This document shows, one piece after another, positions 22,196 through 32,086 of a DNA stretch of 64,000 nt. The DNA is from Stomorhina lunata (taxonomy: Eukaryota > Arthropoda > Insecta > Diptera > Rhiniidae). The stretch spans positions 60,386,863 through 60,450,862 of the forward strand of contig OW121741.1 of the NCBI GenBank assembly GCA_933228675.1. Reading direction: 5' to 3'. Position 1 is the stretch's first letter; the number at the start of each line of letters is the position of its first letter. Both the position numbers and the translations under genes were made by a program. A model generated the notes under the pieces. The model ran no database searches, had not been told where the DNA came from, and saw only the letters and a program-made list of their open reading frames with translations.

Positions 22196-23163
22196 GCAAA
22201 TCTGCCAGGGAAATCGCTAAAATGTTCCCCCGTATGGTTAGGACATACGTGGAAAGTGAAGGAATATTGAAATTAAAAGGTCTAAAATATAAAAATTTAA
22301 AGTAAAGTTATTAAAACCTTCTAGGAAAGCGGCACTCCAGCACTAAGAGCTTAAGTCCGAAGTGAAAAATGTTCATGGGCTAAGTGTATCCCAAGGAGCA
22401 ATCCGAAATATACAGGTAAAACCGTGGAATTCATCTACAGTGGAAAAATCCACTCCTTTTAACATAAAATATTGAAAATCACTTCATGCTTTCTATTTCG
22501 CACTTAGAATTAGCATTGGGGTACATTTTTTCTCTAGTCATGCTAAAAAATTATCATGATGGTTCCCCAGAAGTTTGGAAGCCGAGTTAAGTGCCATGTA
22601 ATAAACTTGAAGAGATTTTTAATAGTTTGCGTTGATAGCAGTATACTATTCCTAGCCACTGTAGATAAATATTTCAGGTTTACCGGTATATTTCGGATTA
22701 CTTCTTGGGATACACATAGCCCATGATCATTTTTCACTTTTAATAATTTTACTTTTAATTCATATTGTTTATTATTTTGGGCTGCATGGTTCCCTTTTAA
22801 TTCAAATATTCCTTCATTTTCATCACGGTATCTGATGTCTTAACCATACGGGAGAACACTTTAGCGATTTCCATGGCGGATTTGCCCATATAGTGATGGA
22901 AATATGCTAATTCTATAACGCCTTTTGAAATTAATTTTCCAGGCATTTTTTTTAAATTTACAACTAATGCACACATTTTTCTACAATACTTTTTATAACT
23001 TTAATTTCATTGGATAACACTCAAAAAACATAAAATTAAAAATATAACGGTAAATAAGAACATTTGTTGTTATTTTTACTTATTGCGCCAACTTTTATTT
23101 GATGCCTTTTAAATTGGGTATGTTTCTTTTTTTATTGTTGTTCTTGCAATGCATGTATTTAAA

Positions 23164-23512
23164 TCAACAATTAAGATTTAACTCTCCTTTTTCGACCTTG
23201 ATGTATTTGTTGCTGCTTATTAGTACTTCTGGTTCTATTGAATCATCCAGTAAGCATATCATTGCGAGCTCTTCCTCAAACTCAATGTCTTCTTTTCGAT
23301 CCAGATGCTCTGTTATTTTCCACCGCAACTTTTTTTCGTCTTAGGAATGTCTTATACCTCTCTTCGCACTGTCTTAGAGATTTGTCTGTAAATTTTGTTG
23401 AAATAAAAGCCCACATGTATCTTTCTGTTTTAAATTTTTTTAATGGGCCAATGTCAGCCATGCAATTGGCATAAAAGTCCAGAAGTTGACGCGTACCTCC
23501 ATCAGTCTAAAC
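23164..23512 (-). pseudogene. Myb/SANT (MADF-like) DNA-binding domain exon
   Basis: Read leftward from 23512 the frame gives TDGGTRQLLDFYANC, then MWAFISTKF, CEERYKTFLRRKK, i.e. a tryptophan-containing trihelix of the Myb/SANT or MADF type, ending at a stop at 23282. A shifted frame continues (EFEEELAMICLLDD) to 23164. A splice acceptor (T-rich tract then CCAG) directly precedes the exon, so an upstream exon is implied but not identified. Such proteins accompany Harbinger-type transposases and also occur as host factors; which one is open. Its right end overlaps the outer edge of the Tc1-like palindrome. Confidence 0.45.
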
Positions 23513-23934
23513 TGGAAAAAAATGTTTTTGTATTTAATTAAATAGTTGTTAATATCATACTCTACTTGATTTGAATTCTTTTGTGCGTTATGGGAGATTC
23601 TTTAATTTTTGCTTCAATTTTTTCTTTATTTTAATTCCTTTTATTAATTTGCTTTATAATTAACAGCTGATCGTTTGTTATTATTAAAGATGAGTGTTGT
23701 AAAAAACTATTGTGTACTGTCGTAAATTTACGATTATAATTGCTGAAAATTGATCAAAATCGTTAAACATAGTAAAACGCTTAATATACCAATGTTCGAG
23801 GGTAAAAAGGTTGTTCTTTTGAAACGTTGAAAAATATAGCACTTTGTTAGTGTTTGTGCAACATGAAAAATGTGTTACAATAATAACAGGCAAAATTTTT
23901 CGTCAGAAAATAAAACACTATTAGTAGTTTTTCT

Positions 23935-24358
23935 TGAGCACTTTCGGCAATTTGGGGAAAATCAAATGTAGTGTTTATGGTGATATTTCAGGTGTTTATG
24001 AGCCGATTTTGATGAAATTTATCAGAGAACTTCGCGGTAAGATTTTCTATAATATGATATATAAATTATGAAAGCCAGTATATCATAAGTATGGCTTTTC
24101 TTTTATTTTTTAAATGTACTTTTCAATGAAAAATTTTATATGTCGCACATAAATTTTGGTATTTTGGCGATATCTCAGGCATTTTTCAACCGATTTTGAT
24201 GAAAAGCAGCTACAAAAACAGACAGACGGACATTGCTTAATCGATTCTCTTGTCTATTCTGAGTCAATCGGTATAAATTTTGTAGGGTCTGCGACAAATA
24301 ATGAAAAAATTACAAACTGAATGACAAACTTATAACACCTATTGGTGAAGGGTATAAA
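23935..24358 (-). mobile_element. Helentron-like fragment with 5' end
   Basis: In reverse orientation: the 5'-terminal ACCCTTCACCAATAGGTG block (24337-24356), the CGATTGACTCAG core at about 24260, a short GTCTGTCTG run, and GGTGTTTATGAGCCG units. It is cut off after 420 bp. Confidence 0.7.
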
Positions 24359-24469
24359 AAGTTCGTTCGAAATCCACGTACTTATGTTACAAAAGTTAAT
24401 TTGCCTGTCGAAAACGCTTAAAATTGTCGTTTAGTGTTTTGCTCACGATATATACGCTATATCTTGACA

Positions 24470-24650
24470 AAAATGATTAAAAAAATGGAGTTAAAAAAAA
24501 ATTAGGTTTAAGGATTTTTATTTAAATATTTGTATTTTTTATACCTATTTTTTGCAGTTTAATATAAAAATTCAGTATCGTAACCTGGTATGGTTTTACA
24601 TTAATATGTTGTTAAATGCTTTTCGTTTAGCTTAATATTTAGTTAGGATA
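24470..24650 (+). repeat. Dispersed repeat, copies at 29.95-30.09 and 18.8 kb
   Basis: AATGGAGTTAAAAAAAATTA through TATTTTTTGCAGTTTAATAT matches 29990-30090; the continuation GTATCGTAACCTGGTATGG matches the repeat at 17731/18809. This is the same family seen intact around the later insertions. Confidence 0.7.
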
Positions 24651-24661
24651 AACATGCTGAT

Positions 24662-24853
24662 TTGAATCCACAAGGAAGCGGCCGTCGTGTTGGTGCACCT
24701 GCTAGAACGTGGAGAAGATCAATTGATGCGGAGTTACAAGCAGCAAACTATTCATGGAATGATGTATGCCTAACATCTCGCAATAGAGTCCGATATAAAA
24801 GGATGGTTGAGGCCCTATGCTCCACTGGGAGTCAAGGATAACAGAAGAAGAAA
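24662..24853 (+). mobile_element. RTE-like LINE 3' fragment with 12-bp target duplication
   Basis: The plus strand encodes the C-terminus of an RTE-like ORF2: RTWRRSIDAELQAANYSW, then RNRVRYKRMVEALC and a stop, followed by CAAGGATAACAG and a GAA-rich tail. AAACATGCTGAT flanks it at 24650-24661 and 24854-24865. The paralogous site at 18840-18890 is uninterrupted. It is severely 5' truncated, as usual for target-primed insertion. Confidence 0.85.
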
Positions 24854-24930
24854 AAACATGCTGATAGTAATACGACAGGTTCATATATTTTGTTCCTAAT
24901 GCATCTACCGTATATAAAGTCTGGACATTG

Positions 24931-26070
24931 CACAGTGGGAGAATACGGCCAAAACTCAATAACTTGGTCATTTCTTGACTTTTGTTCTTGAAATTTAAGT
25001 GTATATAAATAATATACCTTTAGTTAAACTGAAATAGTTTTTTATATATATAAATTATATTAATATTATTTACTTAAATAGGATAATATATGAAAAGAAT
25101 ACCTATCCTACGATACATGACTTGACAAAATCGGACATGTCCTTTCAGAGATATTGGGCTCATACTATGAGCTCAAAACCAGATTTTGTATGCTTCCAAC
25201 AGACCAAACCAAAAAACTTTTAAGCATTAAATGTTTTTATAAAAAAGATTAGGAGTTCTTGAATAATATAAAATTTGCAGATTTTACAATTTTTATTGCG
25301 TCCACAATTATGTGACCACCTATATACTTAAATAAAATTTAAAATTAAAAATTTTGTTGTTTTTTATCTTTATATAAAAATCTTGCATAGAATTAGAAAG
25401 GGAACTTAAAAAACTGGCATAAAAATATTACATCATACCTATATTTCACTTCAAGCAGTAATTTTTTTGCGATAAATTGCAAAAAATTGTGAAAAAGGGG
25501 TGTTACTAAAAACTTTATAATTCTTCAAATGGGATGGAAATGGATATGAAATTCATAGAGCTTATTAATGATTCAATTCAGCTATTAGAGGGTGTTGTGC
25601 TTCAACCTCTAAAAAGCTGTAAAAAAAATTCGCGGTCTATCAAACTTTGTATTTAATTTTTTTTAAATTTTTTTGATGGCTGTTTTAACTGCTAGAATTC
25701 TAGATGAAGCATAGGTCAAGAAATATTGAAAATGGCGCGATTGATTAGTAAAAGATATCTAATTTTTAATCCAAAAAATCAAAATTTTACACGGATTCCA
25801 AAATTAAGCGAATTTTACATATGCGTTCAAATATACAAATAATTTTATTAAGAACATATAAATAAATATTAAAACTTTGAGGAATTATTACAGCCTTAGT
25901 AGGCAATGCAGTATGGTAAAAATTTGGGATTCTTCTTCTTCTGTTATCCTTGACTCCCAGTGGAGCATTGCGCCTCAAAAAAAATTTGGGATTACATGTT
26001 TTGAAATGTCAGCTCTAATCTGACACAATTTCTTAAAAAATAAAAACATTTATGGGGGTTTTGGCCGTAA
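24931..26070. mobile_element. Non-autonomous Transib-like element, 1140 bp
   Basis: It starts CACAGTGGGAGAATACGGCC and ends in the inverse (GGCCGTAATTTCCAACTGTG). CATTG is duplicated exactly on both sides (24926-24930, 26071-26075), a 5-bp target duplication as in Transib. CACAGTGG and GGCCAAAAC also occur in the TIRs of the coding Transib at 48655-52263, with shorter spacing. No gene inside. A second copy, split by later insertions, is at 57437-57690 and 62335-62605. It is itself interrupted by a 48-bp RTE tail. Confidence 0.75.
25932..25979 (-). mobile_element. 48-bp RTE LINE tail with target duplication
   Basis: The inverse of the 3' end at 24810-24850 (CTTCTTCTGTTATCCTTGAC, then CTCCCAGTGGAGC) is flanked by AAAAATTTGGGATT at 25918-25931 and 25980-25993. 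It is one of three copies of this LINE tail in the window. Confidence 0.85.
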
Positions 26071-26107
26071 TTTCCAACTGTGCATTGGTGCAATATTAAT
26101 ATGCTGC

Positions 26108-26169
<62 letters not shown>

Positions 26170-26171
<2 letters not shown>

Positions 26172-26974
26172 GTGGCAAGATGGAAGAGTAGCTTAAGTCG
26201 ACATACGAGAGAATTGAGTTAAGGCGTTTATTGCATTACAGAAGCCAAGGCGCTTAAATTGGCTTAGTCCGTATTAAAAAATTCGAGTTTTTGTCAATTT
26301 TATGTACGTTTACTTTTTAGCTTAAGTGTTTTGAATCAATAATAAATTGATCAAAACAACTTATGTACACATATTTTTTTGTACATATTCATATTTTTCT
26401 TTCGTCATATAAACAATTTCGCTTAAGTTCATTTAAGCTGTATAAATGTTGACATTAAAAAATAAAATCATTATTTTCAAGCAACTTATATTTACATAAA
26501 ACTACACAATATATACTTTTGATTTAAAGAGAACCGCTTGAAATTACTTAAGGTCCAGTTCAAGGCAAATTTCAGTTTCGAAAAAAAACTTAAGTAGAAA
26601 AAACGCGAAATCTTTTGAATTTAACAATATATTTTTTAAATGTTGACCTTAAAAAATAAAATCATTATTTTCAAGCAACTTATATTTACATAAAACTACA
26701 CAATATATACTTTTGATTTAAAGAGAACCGCTTGAAATTACTTAAGGTCCAGTTCAAGGCAAATTTCAGTTTCGAAAAAAAACTTAAGTAGAAAAAACGC
26801 GAAATCTTTTGAATTTAACAATATATTTTTTAAATATTCTAAACTATTCTTTACTAATAAACATGTTACCAATATATTAATTCATAAATTATTCACAGAA
26901 GAAAAATTACACAAAATTGATAATATCTCAAAACTTAAATTTTCGACTTAAGCTATTCTTCCATATTGCCACAG
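26170..26974. mobile_element. 805-bp MITE in (TA)n, TIR CTGTGGCAA
   Basis: CTGTGGCAAGATGGAAGA and its inverse at 26955-26974 share 28 of 31 bases including AGCTTAAGTCGA. TATATA runs lie on both sides, so a TA or longer AT target is likely. CTTAAG recurs at least ten times inside. There is no gene; a 194-bp tandem duplication occupies the middle. Confidence 0.85.
26451..26838 (+). repeat. 194-bp tandem duplication
   Basis: GACATTAAAAAATAAAATC starts a unit repeated from 26645 with a single substitution near the start (ATT to CTT) and otherwise identical through ACAATATATTTTTTAAAT. The near identity implies a recent duplication inside the MITE. Confidence 0.95.
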
Positions 26975-27853
26975 ATATATATAGAGCTTATTCATGCAAA
27001 ATTTAGTGCCCATAGCTGTCATAGTTTCTAATTTAATAGCTTTTAACTTGCCTTTGCTACATTTTTTTTTTTGTTTTTTATATGAAAGCTATAGTCAAAT
27101 ATAGACCGATTCCTATAAAATTGATATACTGGCCAATAGTTGCATAAAACTTCTCTATTCTAAATTTATTACAATTGTATTCAATTTATCAGCATTAATG
27201 TGTTTCCCGGATCGGGGTTATATGGAAGCTCTAACTAAATCGCGTTTTTATCTGACGGACAGTCGGACGTAAACCCCCTTTCTTTTTGATTCTTGTGATT
27301 CCGAAAGTTTTTTATATGGGAGCTATGGTCAAATGGTGACCGATTGTGACAAAATTTTGCACACTGGTTGGTATTGACATAAGACTTCTCTGTGATAAAT
27401 TTAGTGGCCAAAGCAATTACAGTTTATCATTTATTGTCATTTAAGAGTGTTATAGGTGGAATTTAGGCTGTTTCCGTAAGTTTTTTGTGTGGGAGCTATG
27501 GTTAAATTTGAACCTATTTGGATGAAATTTTATATGCTGCCTATTACTTATGTAAAACTTCTATATACCAAATTTCATCATCATTATATTATAATTTGTC
27601 ATTTAGACGAGGTTATACGGGAGCTATGGTCAAATGTGAACCGATTTTACCCGATTTTAATAAAAAAAAAATTCCAAGAAATGCCAAATTTCAGTGACCT
27701 TTATCCTTTCGTTAAGATTTTATCGTGCCGACAACAGACAGGCGGACATCGCTCAATCGTCTTAGAATTTCATAAAAATTCAGAATATACTTCAATTTTG
27801 GTTTTTGAGCCAATATTAAGGAAATTACAAACGGAATGACAATCTCAATATAC
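26975..27853 (-). repeat. Degenerate 'GGGAGCTATGGTCAAAT' repeat block
   Basis: Five diverged units of GGGAGCTATGGTCAAAT plus GTGAACCGATTTTG occur near 27087, 27220, 27312, 27490 and 27612. The block ends with CAGACAGGCGGACATCGC and AAATTACAAACGGAATGACA, which match the 5' part of Helentron-like copies in reverse orientation. So it is probably a reverse-strand relative of that family. The Tc3-like transposon begins at its edge. Confidence 0.6.
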
Positions 27854-27855
27854 TA

Positions 27856-29478
27856 CACTGATGCATATTCCTATAAACGCATTTAATTTTTTTCTCAATT
27901 TTTGTTTTATCTTTGTTGTTCTCATTCAAAAGTAAAACTGAACTTATTAACAGAGAGGCAATTTAACGGCACTTTTTTAATGTAAACAAAATTTTTTTCT
28001 TAGTCTTGTTGTTTGCTTTATTTATGCGATCAAATGTTCTTGGTGCTATTTTAGGTGGAATATTTCTATAAACGCGGACGTAAAAATTGCTTTAAAAAAA
28101 AATACCAAAAATAAAATCTTATAGATTTTTGATTCTTTTAAATAAAGGTATGTTTTTAATGACAATATCTCAATTTTACGACAAAATTTTCTCATTTAAT
28201 TGATAAATTTAACAGTTATAAAGATGCCCAAAGGAACTTTTTTGTCCGATCAAGAAAAGATCCAAATTAAATTTTTTCATGACCAAGGATGCTCCAATAG
28301 AGAAATTGGTCGTAAAATTAAACGTTCCGAAAGTGTGGTGCGCAATTTCTTTAAGAAAGGACAGATTTATGGTGTTCGGAAGCCTACAAAGGGAAATACA
28401 AAATTAACAAAAAGACAGATTAATCTTATAAAACAAGAAGCAACCCGTAACAAATTGAATTCTACACAAATAAAGAACAAACTAAATCTTCCTGTGACTT
28501 CCAAACACGTTGCTCACATTTTACGAAAAGATGAAAACATAAAATGGAAGAAGCCCAAGTGTAAGCCAATGCTCAAAAAGCATCATAAAGAAAATCGTTT
28601 AAAATTCGCACGAAAATACATGAAATGGGCAGAGGAGTGGAAAAATGTAATTTTCTCGGACGAAAAAAAATTTAATTTAGACGGTCCTGACTCATACTCA
28701 TGTTATTGGCACGATTTGAGATCAAACGATGTGCGGTTGTCGAAACGTAATTTCGGCGGTGGCAGTGTCATGGTTTGGGCCGCATTTTCTGCAGTTGGCA
28801 AATCTAAAATTTGTTTTGTTCCAACAAAAATGAACACCACAATTTATAATGAATTGTTGGAAGATGCTCTTCTCTCTTTTATGGATGAAAAAATGGATGA
28901 AGATTGCATATTCCAGCAAGATAATGCTGCAATACACGTTTCAAAACAGTCTAGATCGTGGTTTAACGAACACAGCATACCTCTGTTGGACTGGCCGGCT
29001 TGCAGTCCGGACCTAAACCCAATGGAGAACTTGTGGGGATACATGGCCCGTAAAGTTTATTCCAATAATGCCCAAAACGAAACCATAATGACATTAACAG
29101 AACTAAAACTTAAAATAAAGCAAGCTTGGGAAGAAATTGATTCCGATCTTCTTAAAAAATTAGTGGAATCAATGCCAGACCGTATTTTTGAGGTAATCAA
29201 AAACAAAGGATCATCCACCCATTATTAATATTACTATAGAGACTGATAAATTTAATTGCGTTTATAGGAAAATACCCTTAAAAATGGCAATTTAACTCTA
29301 AAATTAAGTTAAAAAATATACAATGAAATACAAATAACGTTTTTAGTTAACAATGTTTTAAATGAAGTCTTAGTTGATTTAATAAAAATATTATTTTCCC
29401 ACTAAATATGTTCTTGTCTAATTTTTTCAAAATTTAAAAAAAAAAACTTATGTGCGTTTATAGGAATATGCATCAGTG
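27856..29478 (+). mobile_element. Structurally complete Tc3-like transposon, 1623 bp
   Basis: TA duplicates flank TIRs whose first 27 bp (CACTGATGCATATTCC, then TATAAACGCA) are identical at both ends. A related motif (ATTTCTATAAACGCGG at 28062; GCGTTTATAGGAAAAT at 29256) lies about 200 bp inside each end, as expected for a second transposase binding site. It encodes one transposase with no stop. All parts needed for an autonomous element are present. Confidence 0.95.
28224..29228 (+). CDS. Tc3-like transposase, DD34E
   Basis: Cut-and-paste transposase of the Tc1/mariner superfamily, 334 residues, the usual length. ATG 28224 is chosen because MPKGTFLSDQEK resembles the start of Tc3 transposases; an upstream in-frame extension has no ATG. 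Residues 10-55 form the first helix-turn-helix (CSNREIGRKIKRSESVVR), followed by a second HTH (TSKHVAHILRKD). The catalytic residues are D in VIFSDEKKF, D in FQQDNAAIH and E in LNPMENLWG, 34 residues after the second D. GGGSVMVWAAF and WPACSPDLNP are typical of the family. It acts in the nucleus on the 27-bp TIRs of its own element. No break is seen, so the copy may be young or under recent selection. Confidence 0.95.
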   Translation: MPKGTFLSDQEKIQIKFFHDQGCSNREIGRKIKRSESVVRNFFKKGQIYGVRKPTKGNTKLTKRQINLIKQEATRNKLNSTQIKNKLNLPVTSKHVAHILRKDENIKWKKPKCKPMLKKHHKENRLKFARKYMKWAEEWKNVIFSDEKKFNLDGPDSYSCYWHDLRSNDVRLSKRNFGGGSVMVWAAFSAVGKSKICFVPTKMNTTIYNELLEDALLSFMDEKMDEDCIFQQDNAAIHVSKQSRSWFNEHSIPLLDWPACSPDLNPMENLWGYMARKVYSNNAQNETIMTLTELKLKIKQAWEEIDSDLLKKLVESMPDRIFEVIKNKGSSTHY

Positions 29479-29479
29479 T

Positions 29480-30380
29480 ATTATTTTTAATAGTTAGTAT
29501 AAAAAACCTTAATTTATGTGACGGACGCTACACACTGTGAGCCCTTTTTTACTTGACGTTATTTATATCACTCCAATTTTTTTTGATGGGGTCTTTTACA
29601 TCTAATTGTATAAAATTAAGCAGATTTAAAGCTCCTACTGAAACTTGATACCTAAATGGATGTTTTTGCGATTTTTATGAACTTTTAAAAAACCTTTTAT
29701 TTTAAAAAAATTATAACGATTAGAAATGGGTGCAAATAAAAATCTTCCATTAACGAAGAGGGCAATCAAAAATTGTATCCATTATACATTCTAAAGGATC
29801 AATATATGGTAAAATTTTCCATAAACAAAAATACGTGATTTTGACAGTTTTAAAATTTTGTCCTTGGTTTAATGTTTTTCGCATTTGGCTTTTAACTCAA
29901 AAACAAAATTTCGAAAAATTAGCTGTTAAAGATAAACAATGCATTTCGTCAGTTTCTTAGTAGTTTTTCTTGAGCACTTTATTAAAAAATGGAGTTAAAA
30001 AAAATTAGGTTTAAGGATTTTTATTTAAATATTTGTATTTTTTTATCTATTTTTTGTGGTTTAGTATAAAAATATTACATCCGCACATTTTCCCAAGTTG
30101 GTAAAAATAATGGGGAAAAACATACTTGGGTATAATAAAGGAATAAATAAAATTAATACAAAAGATGAATGGAATGAAGCCGCACTGTCGCACAACAAGA
30201 CCGAAAGCCATGCTTTTAAACAGTTTGCTTTGACAGTTGAAGTGGCTACGGTAAGTTTATTGGTGTTACACTTTATTGTTTAGTATAAGAAACCTTTCGG
30301 CCTTAAACTTGCTCATTGCAGCTCCCCGAAGCAATATCTTGTTGTTGAATCTTGTACTCCTGCAAAAAAAATATTTCAGG
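29480..30380. other. Repeat remnants and a possible orphan exon
   Basis: GTGACGGACGCTACAC at 29518 belongs to the motif family at 16.5-17.5 kb, and 29950-30095 repeats 24470-24560. At 30109-30248 an open stretch (KTESHAFKQFALTVEVAT) ends at a consensus splice donor (ACGGTAAGTT); I do not recognise the protein. Confidence 0.35.
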
Positions 30381-30389
30381 TACCCCTTC

Positions 30390-31000
30390 ACCAATATGTG
30401 AAAGGGTATTATAAGTTTGTCATTCAGTTTGTAATTTTTTCATTATTCGTCTTAGACCCCATAAAAATTATACCGATCGACTCAGAATCGCCAGGAGAGT
30501 CGATTTAGCCATGCCCGTCTGTCAATCTGTCTGTTGAAATCAAGTTTGTGGAGCTCCTGGTGGTTGTACCCAGACTAATTATACATCAGATTTTAGGAAA
30601 TTTCCCTACGCAGCACGCTATTTAATTTCACCCGAAATATCGCTCAAATACTAAACTTCGATGACGAATTTTAAAAAATTAAAAAAATACGGTTTTTAAA
30701 AAAAAAATTTAAATTCCCATCGAATTTTGAATTTTGGCGATATCTCTGGTGTTTATAGACCGATTTTGATAAAAATTTAACAGCATGTTGCGTTGGAGTA
30801 TTTTCTAAAATCTGACATATAATTCAAAATTTTTTTTAAAATACTGTTTAAAAAAAAATTAAATATGTCAATTTGCGTATATCGATATCTTTTGCTTTGA
30901 CGATATCTCGCTTACGATTCACCGATTTTGATAAAATTTAATAGGTTTTTTGCGTTGAATGATTTCCTAAAATTTGATGTACAGTTAAAAAATTAGTTTA
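30390..31000 (+). mobile_element. Helentron-like fragment with 5' hairpin
   Basis: CCCCTTCACCAATATGTGAA leads into GGGTATTATAAGTTTGTCAT, the CGATCGACTCAGAATCGC core at 30476, a short GTCTGTC run, and the TTTGTGGAGCTCCTGG block. Similarity fades after several CGATATCTC units. Confidence 0.75.
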
Positions 31001-31924
31001 ATTGAAGATTATTGCTCTTCTAAAAACTTTTTACATTCCTATTATACGAGAACGTGGATCCAAATACAGTGGAGGCTGGAAAAAGTTAAGTAGTTTGTTT
31101 TGGGGGCGATTAACTTTTCCGAAATCTTAACTTTTCCTTAGTATAAAAATACAAATACATATACACTCACGAGTACCAGAATAGGTTCACTTTTTTAGTA
31201 ATAAATATAAGCTTGCTGCTCTTAAGATAATTCATTACCAGAATTGTTATGTACTTTTTCTGAAAGGCTGAATAGTCGAGATAAAGAGTTTCAACAAAAA
31301 AGGTTTGAAAAAAATTTGACAGTTGAAATATATGCATCATTTTGTAATTAGTGCAGAAAAATATAAATTATTCTTGAATAGGTTCACTAAATAAATTTTA
31401 GTTTTGTGGTTATTTGTGGAAATTTTGAGCACAATAAAATAAAACTCTAGAAGTATTTTCTATCGGTTTTAATTAAATTTGGTCCATGGTATTTAATAGG
31501 ATATGGAAGAGAAGACAAACATTGATCCCAGTGGAGATTAAAGTTTCTACAACAAATTTAAAAACATGATTCATTCAAGAAGTAACAAAAAATGAGGAAA
31601 AAACTCTAAGCGGAAGCAAACTTTGGACCAAGAAAAAATTAATTTTAGTGGTAGTATTTCTACATATAGAAACTAACAAGAAGACCTTAACTCATGTATA
31701 AATGTATTGAGGATTGAAATGAAAGAAGTAAAAATGATCTTTGAAACAGAAAAACAAAGGTAACCAAACATTAGTGGTACAATATGAAAATTGGATTTTG
31801 CTACGCCTATCCGACCGCCGATCGAAAATCAAAAATCAGACTTCGTAGTGTCACCCGCCGGGGTATTCTCAAGATTCCTTGAAAATTTCGGCCCAATCGT
31901 TTTGGAGTCCACACGTTACATACT
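31001..31924. other. Unassigned AT-rich sequence
   Basis: The short inverse pair AAAAGTTAAG / CTTAACTTTT (31077, 31131) and a repeated AATAGGTTCACT (31181, 31379) are the only structure I see; no gene. Confidence 0.4.
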
Positions 31925-32086
31925 TAAACACATCCATTTTGATATATATAGTTTCTGATTACTTAGTTGAGCCCAATACAAATGCTTGATATGTATTTTA
32001 ATTTTCTTTTGTTCATACTAATGTAATTTCCTAGCCTTGGTATGCTAGTATTATATGCAAAGAGTCTTTAAAATTAAGAGTCGGAA
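31925..32086 (-). mobile_element. Helentron-like 3' part, gives the empty site of the rosa mariner
   Basis: In reverse orientation it matches 56262-56360 and 54985-55015 (ACTTAGTTGAGCCC..., TATTATATGCAAAGAGTC). Here the two parts are contiguous (GCATATAATACTAG), showing where the mariner at 55016-56259 inserted. Confidence 0.8.

Larger units (their letters stand above)
18904..23165. mobile_element. Tc1-like palindrome (two N-terminal ends in inverted array)
   Basis: TA (18902-18903) precedes CAGTTTGTCAAGTAATTG. A related motif (GTCAAATAAATGTTTGCAC) recurs at 19114, as transposase binding sites do in IR/DR-type Tc1 elements. ATG at 19249 and, inverted, ATG at 22946 open similar short frames (MPAKLISK.., MPGKLISK..) with a Tc1-like helix-turn-helix (GKSAMEIAKVFSRM); a second HTH-like block (VSQEVIRNI) follows. 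So both arms derive from a transposase 5' end. The arms are interrupted by stops and by the 19420-22161 transposon. A third copy is at 40.05-40.79 kb. Confidence 0.55.

Noticed and set aside
22014..22199. Open frame starting MPLYIYIYIY
   Set aside because: It is a translated (TA)n run at the end of the 2.7-kb transposon.
27489..27839. 116-codon frame over the GGAGCTATGG repeats
   Set aside because: The repeat units are degenerate between copies with no frame conservation.
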